Shown here: one piece after another, positions 34,586 through 49,500 of the stretch | Layout: the number at the start of each line of letters is the position of its first letter | How positions within the stretch are numbered: the first letter of the stretch is position 1 | Assembly: GCF_032854445.1 (NCBI RefSeq) | Contig: NC_088295.1 | Span: 54,355,249-54,419,248 of the forward strand | Direction of reading: 5' to 3' | Length of the DNA: 64,000 bases | Source: Liolophura sinensis | Lineage: Eukaryota; Mollusca; Polyplacophora; Chitonida; Chitonidae | Made by a program: the position numbers and the translations under genes | The notes under the pieces: generated by a model | The model's database searches: none | Seen by the model: the letters and a program-made list of their open reading frames with translations, nothing else | What the model was told of the DNA's origin: nothing

Positions 34586-37500
34586 ATGCATGTCCACTTT
34601 GAGGAGAACAGTTCGTCGCGCTGTGACTGCACCATTCATTGCCTCTCCTGGATGGGCAAGGTGCCCGACACCCTGCCCGATGAGGAGGGCTGGAAGCTGA
34701 ATCGCACCCAGTACTACCAGGAGGGCTGGCTGGCTGGAGGCAATAGCAAGGGCGTAGTGGGAGTCACCTTTACCACCAGCCACTGCAAGAAGTATGACCC
34801 ACCTGCCAGATCCAACTTTAACCTGCGAGGTCATCGCAGTGAAGTAAGTATAAATCACCGTATTTTGCCTAAAATTTGGTGCTGGTATGTAAAAGTGAAC
34901 GTAAATGGCTGAAAATAATACTTTTGAAAACAATGCTTTAAGTTTTTGTGCTAGGAATTACAAGAGAAAAAAACCCTTTAAATGTAGGCAAAAGTTGGAT
35001 AAATCAATCAGAATCAGTCAAAATGAATTACTTGAAATGTGGTGAACTTTATGTGAATATGGTTTCTTGAGTTTGTTTTTAAAATATGAAGTAATTTTGG
35101 TAGAATTTCATTACCTCTTCAGATGATCCCCAAAAGACTATATGCACTGAATTAATGCTGGCAGATTTTGTACATTCACTTTAATTGCCAAGTAAGGTTA
35201 CACTTGGTTTTTAGAGATTTTCACGAATTGTTTTTCAATATTATATAGTCTACGGTCACTCCTTTAAGAAGGGATTTTGTAGTTTGTTTGTAAAATTTTG
35301 ATGCCAACGCTTAAGCTTTTGTTACAGAAATTAATCAAGTTGCACACACGAAAAAAAACTCTTTAAATGGCCGTAAATGGTGGACGAGCCAATCAGAACC
35401 AAACTAAATGTATTACTTGAAAAATGCTGAACTTTATTTGAAATATTGAATATGGTTTCTTGAGTTTTTGTTTTTTAATTTTAATTTAATGAAATTTTGG
35501 TAGAATTTCATTACTTCCAGTGATCCCCACAAAACTGTATGCACTGAATTAATGCGGACAAATTTTGTTCATTCACTTTAATTACCAGATAAGGTTATTC
35601 TTGGTATTTAGAAATTTTCTACAGTGTTTTGTTAAAGAAGGGATCTTTGTTTCTTGTTTGTGAGCCCACTTTTTTTTCTGCTTTGATGAACTTCTAGTGT
35701 AGTGAACTAGATGTCTTTCTGGTGTAAATGCTTTTCCAAGAAGTCAGTCTTGCATTTGCATGTCATATAAACATGTATGACAGCCCGGTGACCAGAACCA
35801 AGAAATGATCTTTGTGCTCTTTTGCGCTACTGCCATGTAATGACCCAGTAGTTTATTACCAATGCAGTCGCTGTGAGTTCAAGTCCAGCTTATGCTGGCT
35901 TCCTCTCAGGCTGTATGTGGGAAGCTCTGCCAGTAACCTGAGGATGGTTGTGGGTTTCCCCTGCGCTCTGCCTGGTTTCTTCCCACCATAATGCTGGCCA
36001 CCATCGTATAAGTGAAATATTCTTGAGTACGGTGTAAAACACCAATCAAATAAATACATAAATAAATAAATAAATGATTTCAAATTTCAACCGCAATATA
36101 CAGTGGAGGGCCCATATGTAGGATGTGAATATGTATGTACTTGTATGGGTGTATGTCTTGGTCACATGCAATACGCATGGGATATCATTCCTCAAATATA
36201 TATATGTATTTCTCTTGGTCATATCTACATGAAGTGGATCACAAGGTTGGTTGCCGTACATAAAAGTACACATACCTTGTAGTTTATCAAATTTTAATTT
36301 AGAGGCTTAATGAATAGGGATGACTAAAAATGGACCCGAGCTCATTGAATATCCCGTCTTTTTTAGATGCCTCATTCATTGATATTGGAATGTGCCCACT
36401 ATATCCAGAGGGTTATTAACGAGTGTTGATCGACTTGCACATTATTATTTGAATATTTAGATAGAAAAAGGATTAATTACTACTATCTGTTGCAGTCCTT
36501 AAAAACAACATTGTCAAATCTTGATGGAAAGGCATTTGTTACAACTTCAAAAATGAAGTTAAAAGCTTAGCACTAATACTCTGCATGATACAGACCAGTA
36601 TCACAGCTTACATCTCTATGTGGTTTGATGTTATCAGTATAAACTTCACATGTAAGTGTTCTGATGTATTGTTTGTGTTACACAGTGAACATCATTAACT
36701 GAAATAAAAAAAAATTGATAATCGATTGCCTTTGTCAAGGCCCTACCTGGCTAAGACCTGCAGTCGTTTTTGCTTGAACATTCTATTTTACTTTTATACC
36801 TTATAAAGCTGACTGCCATCATATCAGTGAAAAAATCTGGACTACAGCATTAAACAGCAATCAGATGAATTAAATACTGTATTTGATCTAAAATTTTGCC
36901 TCTTCTCAGAGTACTGGTCATAGAAATATGGTTTGATTTTTATTTAGAAGGTTGGATTATATTCTATTGGACAATTGCACCAAAAGTAAGCCTTTTTGAC
37001 CTTTATTTAGCTCAAAAAATGGACTCAAATTTTTAGGGAAAATACAGTAAACAAACATTCCTTGCCTTGTTGAAAAGTAAACCGTCGAACGGTTAATTGT
37101 CGTCATATGACTGAAAAATTGTTAAGTACCACGTTAAACCTCAAGCATGCACTCACTCCGAATGGTTAATGCAGAAAGACAATGTTAGTATGTCCTTGCT
37201 GGCCATGAAAATTTAATACAGTGTTTACCATAGTACACAAAGGAAATTAGTGTTGGAAGAACTGTGTACCATGGTGACTGTAACCAGTGCAGCCAGGGTG
37301 GTGGTGTACTCTTGGTTTCCTCCAGTCATAATTTGTCCTGTCCGATGTTGTATAAGTGAAAAATGTTCGATACAAACACCAAGCAAATAAGAAAATAAAT
37401 ATTAGGATCTTCAAATTGGTTTGAAAGTTTCACAAACAATTCTATGTTATTAATAGCAGTTTACTGTATGCTTTAAGGACATGATCTGAATAATGGAGCT

Positions 37501-40500
37501 TGTGTTCTGTAGTTTAATGGCATGTTTGAGGGCACTGGAGTGAAGTTGTGAGTCAACAATTTCAAGGCTACATAGTGTCATGAATATACACAATGGTTAA
37601 TCCAACATGTTGTTGAAACAAGAAAGTATATTTGTACAGGGAATTATCGATCGTCAAAAGCGGCTATGGTCGGGAAGACAGTGTTATTGTATCCAGCCAT
37701 AATACAGTATTTATGATTGCCAACCTCTTTACAGTGCTTGTCACTGTCAATATTTGATAACTTTCTGCTCTAATTACCCCTCTCAATCAGGCCACTCATC
37801 ACTTGTGAAATGGGTTATTTGCTTGTAACCTGCTTGTTGAATGGTTTACATGGCTGTGAGCACCTGGATGTATTGCATGTGTGTGTGAGTATGTGGAGTT
37901 AATACTGTGGTCAGTTTCTTAATATTCCAAGCCACACATGTACGCTGTATGTAACTTGTAGATGGGTGTTTACCCTAAAACTTCAGCTCTAAAAGTACAT
38001 TTTGAGAGGCAGGTGCTGAGGCTTACATCTTTCAATATAAGCTTCGACCCTAGCTATCGAGCAAACCTAAAAACACCTTTCTAAGGTCAATAGAAAGTTC
38101 TCCCAGAATCAGGCAAAATGAATCACTTAGTTAAGGGGCAAACTTTAGGTCTTTAAAGGAGAAGAAAATTTAAATATCAATCAGATACCATTGAAGAGAG
38201 TATGAATTTCCTTGCAGGTGCATACCATAAACAATATTCTAAAAAGTAACCAAATTGATAAATTATAAATAAAGTCAGCCCCAACCTCCGCTGTGGGTGA
38301 CTCCATTTTGCCGAAGAACTATTCCTGAAGTCTTCTGTGTTAGGAGGAGAATTGCCGTCGAAAACCGCCGAAGTGCAGTTTGTACATTTCCTGTAGAACT
38401 CTTCTTCCCAGAAGGTAGCGGACAGTACAGTTCGTTTTCCGCTTGACGATCGGGAAACCGGAATGTTGGATGTAGGTTCCAAGTTTACACGAACCAGCCA
38501 GCAGTTTTAACGACTCTCATTGGCTGAGAGGCAAGACACCCCCAGCATAAATTACAGGGTGTTAAAGATGGAGGACGCGATGGACTCAGTGATTTATGCC
38601 AGCTTTGCTGTTTTCGGGCTTTACATGTATGATGAAGAAAAACTGCAAAATTATGCAGCAGGCACCACCAGATAGAATAAAATGTGCTCTTTTCAGCCTA
38701 TAGTGTCGTTTTTTAAAGTTTTCTTCCCCTTTAATATACAGTAAATGCTATATTACCAGGTTTAAGACATAATTATGTTCCAGTTGCTAACTGTTACTGG
38801 ATGTGAGGGTTGCACTGTGTGTGATGTGAGGGTTACAATGGGTGGTAAGGTTCTAATCTCTAACTAAGGGACTGACAGGTGACTGGCTGTAAGTTACCTG
38901 TGGCGGTGGCTGATGATGAGGGTTACAATGGATGATGAGGTTCTGGTCCCAAACTGAGGGACTGACAAATGAATGGCTGTGTGTTACTTGTGGTGGTGGC
39001 TGATGATGAGGGTTACAATGGATGATGAGGTTCTGGTCCCAAACTGAGGGACTGACAAGTTACTGTCTGTGTGTTACCTGTGGCTGATGTGAGGGTTGCG
39101 ATGGATGATTAATCAATCTTGCTTGTATTTGTACTCAACATGGGTTATGAAACAGTTAAAAATATTTACAGGGGGCCTCCGTGGCTCAGTTGGTTAGCGT
39201 GGTAGCGCAGCGTAATGACTCAGGAGCCTTTCAGCAATGTGGTCGCTGTGAGTTTAAGTCCATCTCATGCTGGCTTCCTCTCCGGCCGTAAGTGGGAAGG
39301 TCTGCAGCAACCTGCGGATGGTCGTGGATTTCCCCCAGACTGTGCCCAGTTTCCACCCACCATAATGCTGGCCGCCGTTGTATAAGTGAAATATTCTTGA
39401 GTACGGCGTAAAACACCAATCAAATAAATAAATAAATAAAAATATTTACAACAGGGACTAGCCAACTAGTTTTTAATTGTAAGTGTTAAACAACAGTTAT
39501 AGTTTACTATCACTTAGTGCAAGATGGTGTGAGTTGTAAAGTGACTGATTTGTTGTCAGCTACAATCCCTTTGGCCTCTTGTCCTAAACTCAATTGCCGA
39601 CAGTTAATGGTATAGTAATGGTTACGTGCATATGGATAATGAGGTACTGATCCAAAACCCGTCTGACACATGTATTATAATTGGCAGATTTTACATTATG
39701 GTGCTAATCAAGAGAATTTGCTAATGGTTTGGCCAGCATGCTTCCTGTACTAACTGGAGGCTGTATAGCTGACCAGAAGATTTTGAGTAGCTGAAGATTT
39801 GTATACCTGTTTTTCTGTGCATATTGTTATTTTACACAGTTGACTAACTCATGGGATATAGGAGAACGGAAACTGCTCTCTTATTTTTTTCTATTCTTGG
39901 TTGAGTTTGGTTGTGTGAAGGTACACAGCGTGTGGTCAAATCACAGGCAGGTTTTGTGTTGTTGTTGTGTTGCTCTAATTGTTTTACACATGACCATCTC
40001 TCTGCATGCCTACTCATCGTTTTGTCTCCTATTGATTTTCTTTCCTTCTCCCAGCAGATAACTAGCCTGAGTGTACGGATAGTCAGATTCTTTGGAGCTT
40101 GTCTTCACTTCAGCCTGTCAATGCTGACGACCTAGCTTCACTGCCTTTCATTTATATGCTAATCTCGCTGTTCTTTTGCAAGCACCTTGCAGGTCTTTGT
40201 TACCAGGTAGCGGCAAGTAATTGGCCAAATTGTTCAACATTCACCGGGGTGATTTTAAAATGTTGGTCCCCGAAATGCATTTAATCTAGATAATTTGATT
40301 GATTTTCCGTAGTTCAATAGCAGGCTTTGTGGTATCTCTCAGAATCACTTGGATCAGCATTTCTGTGACTGGGAGGGTATGGGGATAGCATGATGGAGGT
40401 ATGTACATCATGAAATAGAAATTGATGGCGTAGCTAAATTCACGAGTCTTCGTTACAAATAGTTTAAGTGTGTATGAATCATCTCATGGCAAACAAGATA

Positions 40501-43500
40501 TATAGTTACAAAAATCTGGCTCGGAATTAACAGTGAGCATGGTGTGAAATTGAAACATTAAGCAATCCTATCGGAAGAAATAGTCTTAGGGTAGGTCAGT
40601 TATGAATTTTTAAAAAAATTTTTGTAATGAAAATTCAAGATAAGGATTTAAAGGTAATAAATATTGAGAGGAAAAAAACAGTTATGTGTAGTACCTGATT
40701 TTGGAGGGTCAGTTGGGTTACTCCCATGAACATATTTAATAATGGCTTTTATAATGAATAGTATTCATGTGCATTTAAGTATACATACATGTGCATTTAA
40801 GTACACATGCATATGCATTTAAGTATACACACATGTACATTTAAGTATACACACATGTGCATTTAAGTATGTACACATGTACATGTAAGTAGAAGAATTT
40901 TAGCAAGGGCATAATTGCATCTTTCATGGTAAGTTTTCTATTGTGGATACAAATATTCATCTGTTTAGAGACATGTACTCTCATCTTCGTTGGTCAGTGT
41001 ATTGGGAAACGTTATTATTTTGGTGTGAGCCCATCTTAACGATATATATATAGTTAGGGCTTGGTAGCTTCGAACAGTTATATATCCTGTACAAGTATAC
41101 ACAGATGTAGGCTACGACAATACTGCTAAATAATATCCCGTTCTACGGCTATCAGTCACAAAATTGTGATATGCGGTACCTGTGGGAGTAAATAATAATA
41201 AATAATAAATAGTAAATAAAAGGTGTTTTCTGTGAGTTATACATGTAGGTGCTGACCTTCTAGTGGAGCTAATTCATTTTGAAAAATCCCAAACACATTT
41301 ATCTCTAATTCATCACATCTAATTCATCATTCATTTCCCTGGCCTTTACCCTCCAGTGAGCCGTGGACATTTGCTTTCAGCCAGGGGTTTCGCTTTTATG
41401 GGATTTGTTGACATAGGGCATTTTGTTGAATAATGTGAATAAGCATGAAATCCAAGTCAAAGACATCTATACATGTATATACATTGGTGTCCCTGATGGT
41501 ATTGTAAAAAAAGCGCAATATTGTTATAATCATATTTAATATGATATGTCTTGCTTTGAAAATCACTGTGATTTTCCTGTGAAGCAATATAGATTCTTTC
41601 CTAACTCTGATATCGATACACAGAATGTCCTTTATCCCCATCAGTAGATAACTATTATTTATAGGGACGATCCTGTTGGAAGGCGAATGAGGATAGTAAT
41701 GGAAGCCCCATTGTCCTGACAACTAAGGTCAGTTGTCTCAGTTGTTCTGTGGTTAAACCTAATGAATTGATCTAATAACGACTCTGGCCACTCACTGACT
41801 TGTCTGATAGATTTGATCCTTTGCGAATGATGGTCGACCGTGGTGTGTCAAGTAAACGTCAGTATATTCCATCGAGCGAGTGATGATATGAAGTGGTTGA
41901 CTAATTTGCCTGCGTATGGCTGTTGTTGCACATGAACATGACCAGAGTTTCCTGTCCATGTCACAGTAACCGGGCACCGCCGGACTGAAGATCATCTCAC
42001 CTTTATAGATTAGTTTGGCTGCTTTCCAAATAATATTCCCACTGGTCATTTATTTTTTGTGCTTGTATTGTGGATGTCTTGGTTTTAGCGGTATTAGAGG
42101 CATTGTTGAAATTATTAAAATACAGTGTTCATGTGATAAGTTCTTTGGTACTGTACATACATCTAGCAGAAATGCTTTGAGAAATGTCCTTATAGAGCTT
42201 GTAATGCATTATGTAGTTGTAGAACATTTTTTTTGCCTTATTAGCTATTTATTTATTTATTTATGTATTTGATTGATGTTTTACGCCACACTTGAGAATA
42301 TTTCACTTATACAACGGCGGCAAGCTTTATGGTGGGAGGAAACCGGGCAGAGCCTGAGTGTGGCTTATTGGAATGATGAAAGTTAGTAAGTTACGTTAAA
42401 TAATAATTTTTATTAACCAAAATGGGAAAAGACAGTGCGGTTACATGATATCAGTACATTTGTACATGCCAGAAGTTGTTTTCCTCATTTGAAGTGAAAC
42501 AAAATTACTAATAGTGACAGTTATCTTCATTAAATATGGCTGAGTCATTTTCCCACCAAACTTTGTATTGAATTGTAACAATTTTGTGTTTCTTTGATTG
42601 GTGTGTTTCTTGTTCCATATTCCAAAATATTTCACTCCTACAACTGGAGGAAACTGGGCAGAACCTGAAAGAAACCAAAGGCCATCTGTAGATTGCTGGA
42701 AAGACCTTCCTATGTACATGTAGGACATGAGAAGAAACAATGTTGTAAGACATGGGTCTTACTGTATAATCACTGCCATACACTGGCAGCAGGACTGTTT
42801 TTTAAGCATGGAAAAGCAATCTGATGTTTCGTGGCTATGAAGTGTTTTTCAGAGATACATAAACACATTGCAGCTTTAAAAATGATGCTGTTCTAAATTT
42901 CACAAACATGTGGTAAAGTGTTTATCAAACGTTTTGGTGACATTACATACATGCAATTTCACAGGAAACTTTCATCTATGCCGGCTTCAATTATTGTGTC
43001 TAATATTACAGAGACTGTATATATGACTTATGTAGTTTAATTTAGCTGGTAATATACTTTATATCATCTATTAAGGTTTAGTATTTTCCAGTTTTCACTT
43101 TTTTACTTCTGTATCACAGCTCCATCAACATTGTATGGCCACTTTAATAAAAGTAATTGTGCAGTGATTAAATTCTTACAAGAAATACGTGAAATTTTGG
43201 CATTAAAAGTATCATTATAAGGCATTCTGGTGGTCCTGAAAGTGCATTTTGACATCCCAAACTTTGGGTGAAGTACAGTAGCTATAGTCTGTCATTGGGA
43301 GACCCTAGCTAATTGCACAATTCAGCACATGATATAAATCATAAATGTAAAGTGAAAGATAGAAAAATAAATTAACACAAAATATACCCATACTCAGCTA
43401 TCCAAGCTCATGGTGTACTTTAAAGTATTGATCATGAAAGTACAGTGTAAATCAGATTTTCAGGACTAGACAGACTATAGTCTCATTGTTGTTGAAAAAC

Positions 43501-46500
43501 TCAAATGGTATTGCTCTACTTTGGCATTGGAAATCAGTTGTATTGAGGTATTGCACTGGCAGAAGTGCATATTGATGTGTGAAAGCTCATATATGTGCAC
43601 ATTTATTATACATGTGTTTTCATACAATGTACTAGCATTTTGTCAGTGTGTTGGAATTCTGAGAGATGTGGGCATGTGGTTGTCTGGGTTATGATACCTG
43701 CCTGTCACAGTATGGGGCTGCGTCATCATTTTAACATACCCTTACCTCTATTCACAATGTTAAGAATTAAAAATTTATTTATTTATTTGATTTGTGTTTT
43801 ACGTCGTCCTCAAGAATATTACACTTATTCGATGACGACCAGTGGTATGGTGGGAGGAGGAACCAGCCTGAGCTGGACTTGAACTCACAGAGACGATATT
43901 GGTGAGAGGCCCTGGGTCATTGGACTCATTGGCATTCCAACCACCTTGGCCATAGAGGTCCCCAGAATATGATAGAATGTTTCCACGTAATAAAGACGAG
44001 GAAATGAGAAGACACAGTATACCTACGCATACCTAGATGTAATGACTCGTCATCATTAAAGAACTGAAAAATTATTAAGTATGGTGTAAAACCCCAAGAA
44101 TACATACATATACACATATACATCTATATTGGTGTCTTAATTCACTTAACTGTTGTTTGTATGAAATTGGCTATAAATGTACATGCATAAGCTCTGAATC
44201 AAGGTACCAATTAATACCAGTATGTTAGTTTAAATGAAATGTTAAAGTGTATAGATGAAAACACAAAGACGTCCATGCACTCTAATAGAAATGCCAACAT
44301 TTACAACTGAGCATTCAGAGTCAAATAATAATGATTTGTGGACATTACATAATCTTAGTATAAAAACTATATTCAATAATATTTGATGTACACAACAGTT
44401 AAATGAAGTATTTAAGGCATTTAGCTACTCATTTTTATACAGTGAACCTCTCAGCCAGACCCCATGTTGGCTTAACAGACTAAGAAATAAATATTTCATA
44501 GTTGGGCACACTAGTGGTTGAAAAATTAAAAAAGAAATTCAGATGAGACAAAGGCTGTTAATATTCAACTGTACATTGTTGCAAAAAAGTTGAATATGCT
44601 TCAATGAAGCTCTGAAACACCAGTGTACAATGTATTACAAAGTTACAATCAGAAATCAGGAGGAGTCATTTGGGGAAATAAAATCACACACTGGAGAGCA
44701 GTGGTATACGAATTCATAAACAGATGGTTGCTGTATTCTTAAATTTCATTTTCCAGGTCCCGGGATTATAAAGCAATCCTAGACTTAAGCCAGAATTTTT
44801 CTTGGTAACATAAAGCACGTTATTCTCTTGTATTATTTCTTTGAAATTTATTTGATAATGACATACACAGAATTTACGATGTCAAGCAATATTTTGACTT
44901 TGTTGCGTAAGAAATAACAGTTTTAAAGTGATGTGAAATTTTGACATAAGTCTAAAATTGCTTGGTAATTCGGGGCCAGGAAAGAAAGAAAACATTGCTA
45001 ATAATTCTTACACATTGAATGTGTCAAAAGTGAGGTTGAACAGCCTTGTTAATTATTTGCCCAGGTTACATTGTAGAAGGTGATCCTGCTACATACACGT
45101 ATTGCAGCTTCAGTTTTTGATGGTTTGAGTTGTTGGCTTGTATATGTTGGGACTACCGTTGTATTGATCAGAACTTGCTTCCACACCTTAGTTCATGACT
45201 ATTAATATAATATGTTTTTATTATCAGAGAAGCTGTCTGTTGTATGTGTTTGTCCGTCTCCAGTTATTCAAACTCCACAGTGTCCTGTCCATTGTGTGAG
45301 TGTCAAGTTTTTTACGTTGGTTACACAATGCGAATTTTGTGGACATATCATTAGCCACACAAGGTTGCCTTGTGTGTGTGTTTTGCAATTCTTCTGGGAA
45401 GCTTGGCCTCCCATAATCGGTTTCTAACCCCCAGTAATTACCCCGTTGCAGTTTGTTTGGCATGTAAGTGGATAATTGCTTTTTAGATAGGCTGATTTTC
45501 TGTGGCAGTTAGGATGAAGCTGTTCGCCTGGAAACCAATGCATGCGGATAGTGCCTGAGGGCATACATCCATAGTGGTCACCAACAAAAACGCTGAGGGA
45601 CTGAACAGAGCTCGTGAGGATGTGGCAGGCTACATTACTTGTACATTAATGCAATCCCAGAGACTTAGTCCTGAAAGGAAACCTGCTCAGATTTGCTGGC
45701 TTTCTGCTGACAAAGGCTTGTTCTTCTTCTAGAGTGTCAGCAGAAATAAATGTAGGCTTTGTTTGTGGTTTATTGGCTATGCATAGAATTGTCAGGCTAA
45801 CATTCCATGGTGTGTAAGGCACTACCCTGTTGGGAATTATAGTGCTGATGTGATACAACATATGTGATTTAATTAGACAGGATTCCTGTCAGTTAAATTT
45901 CCTCACCTAGACTTTGTGCATCGCTTTTGTATGTAGGCTTTGCTACGAAGTCCACCAGATTGTCTGTAGGATCAAAATTCTTTGTGAAAAGGTTAACATT
46001 TGTCATTACTTACAGCAATAGGGTGTAAAATGTCTTTTAAGACCTAGATTTCTATAAAAGCAAGAATATAAACTTATATAACGTTACATTGGGCCATCAT
46101 TGAAAATATGTTTGTTTTATGTAACCCTACCTACCCAGCAGAAAAAAGGCTGTAGGTAAATGCATTTATAACTTTTTTTCCAGATAATCCCAGAGCCATT
46201 TGTCATTAAATTCAAAAGTTTATTGAAGTAGTAAGAAAAAGAAAATACAAACATACCAACCATAATTTTCTGAAGATCAGTGAAACAAGCATATTTTGAA
46301 GGTTGGCCTTGTCCATTTATGCTTCACCTAGCTTTATACCAGGTTTTTATGGTTGAGTAATCATAAATGTCTGTACTTCTGGCCCTTGTTGTTGGCATTG
46401 ATCTGGTGAAAAAGAGATATTTCCTCCACTATCATTTTCTCCCTTTCCCCTAACATTTTCCTCACCTTGTTATCTTTATGCATCGATGTACGTGAACTAG

Positions 46501-49500
46501 CTGTGTTTACCGGTAGTATATGCTTCGTATAAAATGCGCTTTGCAGTTTTGTATTAGGATATCATTTATCATACATTTGCAGTGGTACACAATAAAAGCA
46601 TGTCAAATGTGATGGATGTTTTTTTATCATGCCATAGCAATGGATGGGATTGGCCTAAATGGATTGGAATAAACTGAGAAGCCAATCTATGCAAATTACT
46701 ACCTGTGACAAGAAGTAAAAAAATGCTTTCCATCAAAGGAACCTGTTGCAATTTGTTGAAATCAAAAAAAAATCTTTTAAAACTGGGTGTCTGCACAACC
46801 TAATTGTTGTTCACTGTGTAATTAACATTTATTGTATACTGTTGACATGTCCACTCTATGTATGGGACTGTTATGCCCAAAATACATATTTGTAGAGATG
46901 ACTATCGTTTTACTCATACTTTGATCTATGCATTTGATTAAATGATTCTTATCTGCATTATCTGTATGTCAGTGGTATTGTCAGGTACCTATTTAATTTT
47001 TCGGTCATGAGATCTAGGTTTCCACAACACATAAACCTGATTTTTTTAGGGCTTGTGTAAATGTGTCCTTACCCACCAATAAAGTCTAAATCTGAAAACA
47101 TTATGACAGAGGTTATTTTCTAAAACAAAAAGATGTATTATGTCAAGATTTGGCTATATTTTCTATTTTAAAAGTGTTTGATAGAATGGAAGGTAAAATT
47201 GTCAGATGATAGAAAACAGAATTAAACGTAGAATTTGGTAAAAGGGTGTCCATCCATGATGGAAGATTTTTAGTCTCTTTAACTATGTTTTGTTTTGGTG
47301 ACTGCAGTTTGTACGTATAATTTTCTTGTCCTGTCTCAAAGACAATGCTGAAAGTGCATGGTGAAAAGGTGGGATTACTGAGGGTGTAACAGGGCAGTAG
47401 ACTGTGTTCTGTTGCAATGACAAATCCGACTGGGTATAGCTGGTAGGATTCCTGCCTGGGAATCGATACTGTACTGAACCAGGGCATGGATCGAGTAGCA
47501 GTGATCAATGAGATTTTCTGGAGAATCCCATATAAACCTTGCTGAATTGGCTGGCAGCCCTGACAGGGTTGTGGTGGGATAGTAGTGTCCCGGCCATGCT
47601 GGGGATCAATTCACCCATTGCCCTTCCATGGACCTGTAAACCTGACAATGTTTAAAAAGCCCCTGTTTACACATTGATTGGGTACGTAAGAAAACCCCAG
47701 CCGATGCCAGATTGACTTGAGATGCAATGTTGTTGAAATTGCCAGTTTTATTACATGCCCACCGAGAAGGCAGATTATATTACTTGTGTGTGGCGGTGAT
47801 TTTGTCGTTCTGTCTTTCCATGTCTTTGTCTGTCTGTCCATGTCTTTGTCTGTTGACGTCTTTGTCTGTCTGTCCATGCCTTTGTCTGTCTGTCCATGCC
47901 TTTGTCTGTCTGTCCATGTCTGTGTCTGTCTGTCCATGTCTTTGTCTGTCTGTCCATGTTTTTGTCTGTCTGTCCATGTCTTTGTCTGTCTGTCCATGTC
48001 TTTGTCTGTCTGTCCATGCCTTTGCCTGTCTGTCGACGTCTTTGTCTGTCTGTCTGTCCATGCCTTTGCCTGTCTGTCCATGTCTTTGTCTGTCTGTCTG
48101 TTCCTCCCTCTGTGTGTTTTGTCAAGTCAAGTCAAGTCATAAGCAATTCTTGTTAACGGAACTCCTAAAGTTTTGTCTGGATTATGTTTTAAGGGGACTA
48201 TTTGAAGATGCACAAGTGACTTTTTGCAATCTGGACATGGAAAACATGAAAGCACATCAAAGCAGTTCATGAAGTTTTGATGGCTTTTGTAAAATTTCGA
48301 TGATGTGTTTAAGTGGGATAATATATAAATGTGCACATGTTTTTTGGTTAGCATTCATTGAATTATACTTCAGGTTATCACTTGGAATGAAGTCTGGACT
48401 GGATTCTGTACAAAACTCATACAACTTTCAACAGGTTTACATAAAACTTTTGTAAGTGTTAATTATGGTGACAATTATCTGAAGATGTGCATGTAGTTTG
48501 TTGGTTACAGTACATCATTTGAGTTTAAAGAGTAATGAAATTGTCATTATCCATGATGTATGTAACGTGGGGTGCGTGTGAAGCCAGGGGATATTTCATC
48601 TTCTGACTTTTGATATGATTCTTGTTTAGTTTTTGGTGATATCAGATATTTTTGTCTGATAAAGTGTCATGAACTACACTTATTCACTTCAGAAGTTACC
48701 ATGGTAACCAAATTGCTATTAACCTTAAAACAACTCCACTACAATTTTATGTTCTGATTAAACTCTGAGACTGTTAGAATCCAATTTGTAGGCTACTATC
48801 TTGACCACATTGCCAGTAGCCTGTCTTATTAGCTGAAGAGTTATTCTGGTCACCGTTGATTGGGTCGTGACCGAGGTCATAGGCTTGAATCCAACTCTTT
48901 GCAGCTTCGATTGCAGGGTGTAAATCTGAAAGTTTTTTAGGTACTGTACCTGGTAAAGAATGTTTTCTTCCCTGAACTTTGCAATTGGAAAGTTCTTGAG
49001 TGTGAATTAAAAAAAAAATATTAAATACCTTTATTTATCAACCTTGGGGAAGCTGGACATCACCAAAAGTATCATTTTGCTCTCAGAATATGCTTGAATA
49101 AAGATTTTAGAACATGTGAAAAGAATTACAGTATGTAAACAAGTTAATTTTTATGAACTCTGATTCAGGTAAATATCATTACAAAATTGCCTGTAGATTC
49201 AGACCTACAAGTGTAATAAGTGGGGGATAATGTATTTATAAGCTGATGTGTTGCAACCTTCTTGTTCAGATGTTACCATATTAACCAGTTTGTCCTTACC
49301 GTTTATTATTTGTTTTATTTCATTGGTCAAGAATCTATAAGTTAAAGGAAAACAAATGTAAACCACGACAATTCTTTGCCAGGTACATGTGTAGACTGCA
49401 ACCTGACTGCTGGATTCGAGGTGAAGCTTACAATGAGAGAGATGAGGACGTTGCACGTTGCAGTGCTTGTGTACTTCCTATGTATTGTGAGCACACATAC

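Noticed and set aside
47812-48105. CRISPR-like or regularly interspaced array
   Set aside because: The repeats are directly adjacent with no spacers and the sequence is eukaryotic; this is a minisatellite.
47611-48272. Open frames of 90-180 codons on both strands (Cys/Leu/Ser-rich and Asp/Arg/Gln-rich)
   Set aside because: By-product of the 20-bp TGTCTTTGTCTGTCTGTCCA array; no family similarity.
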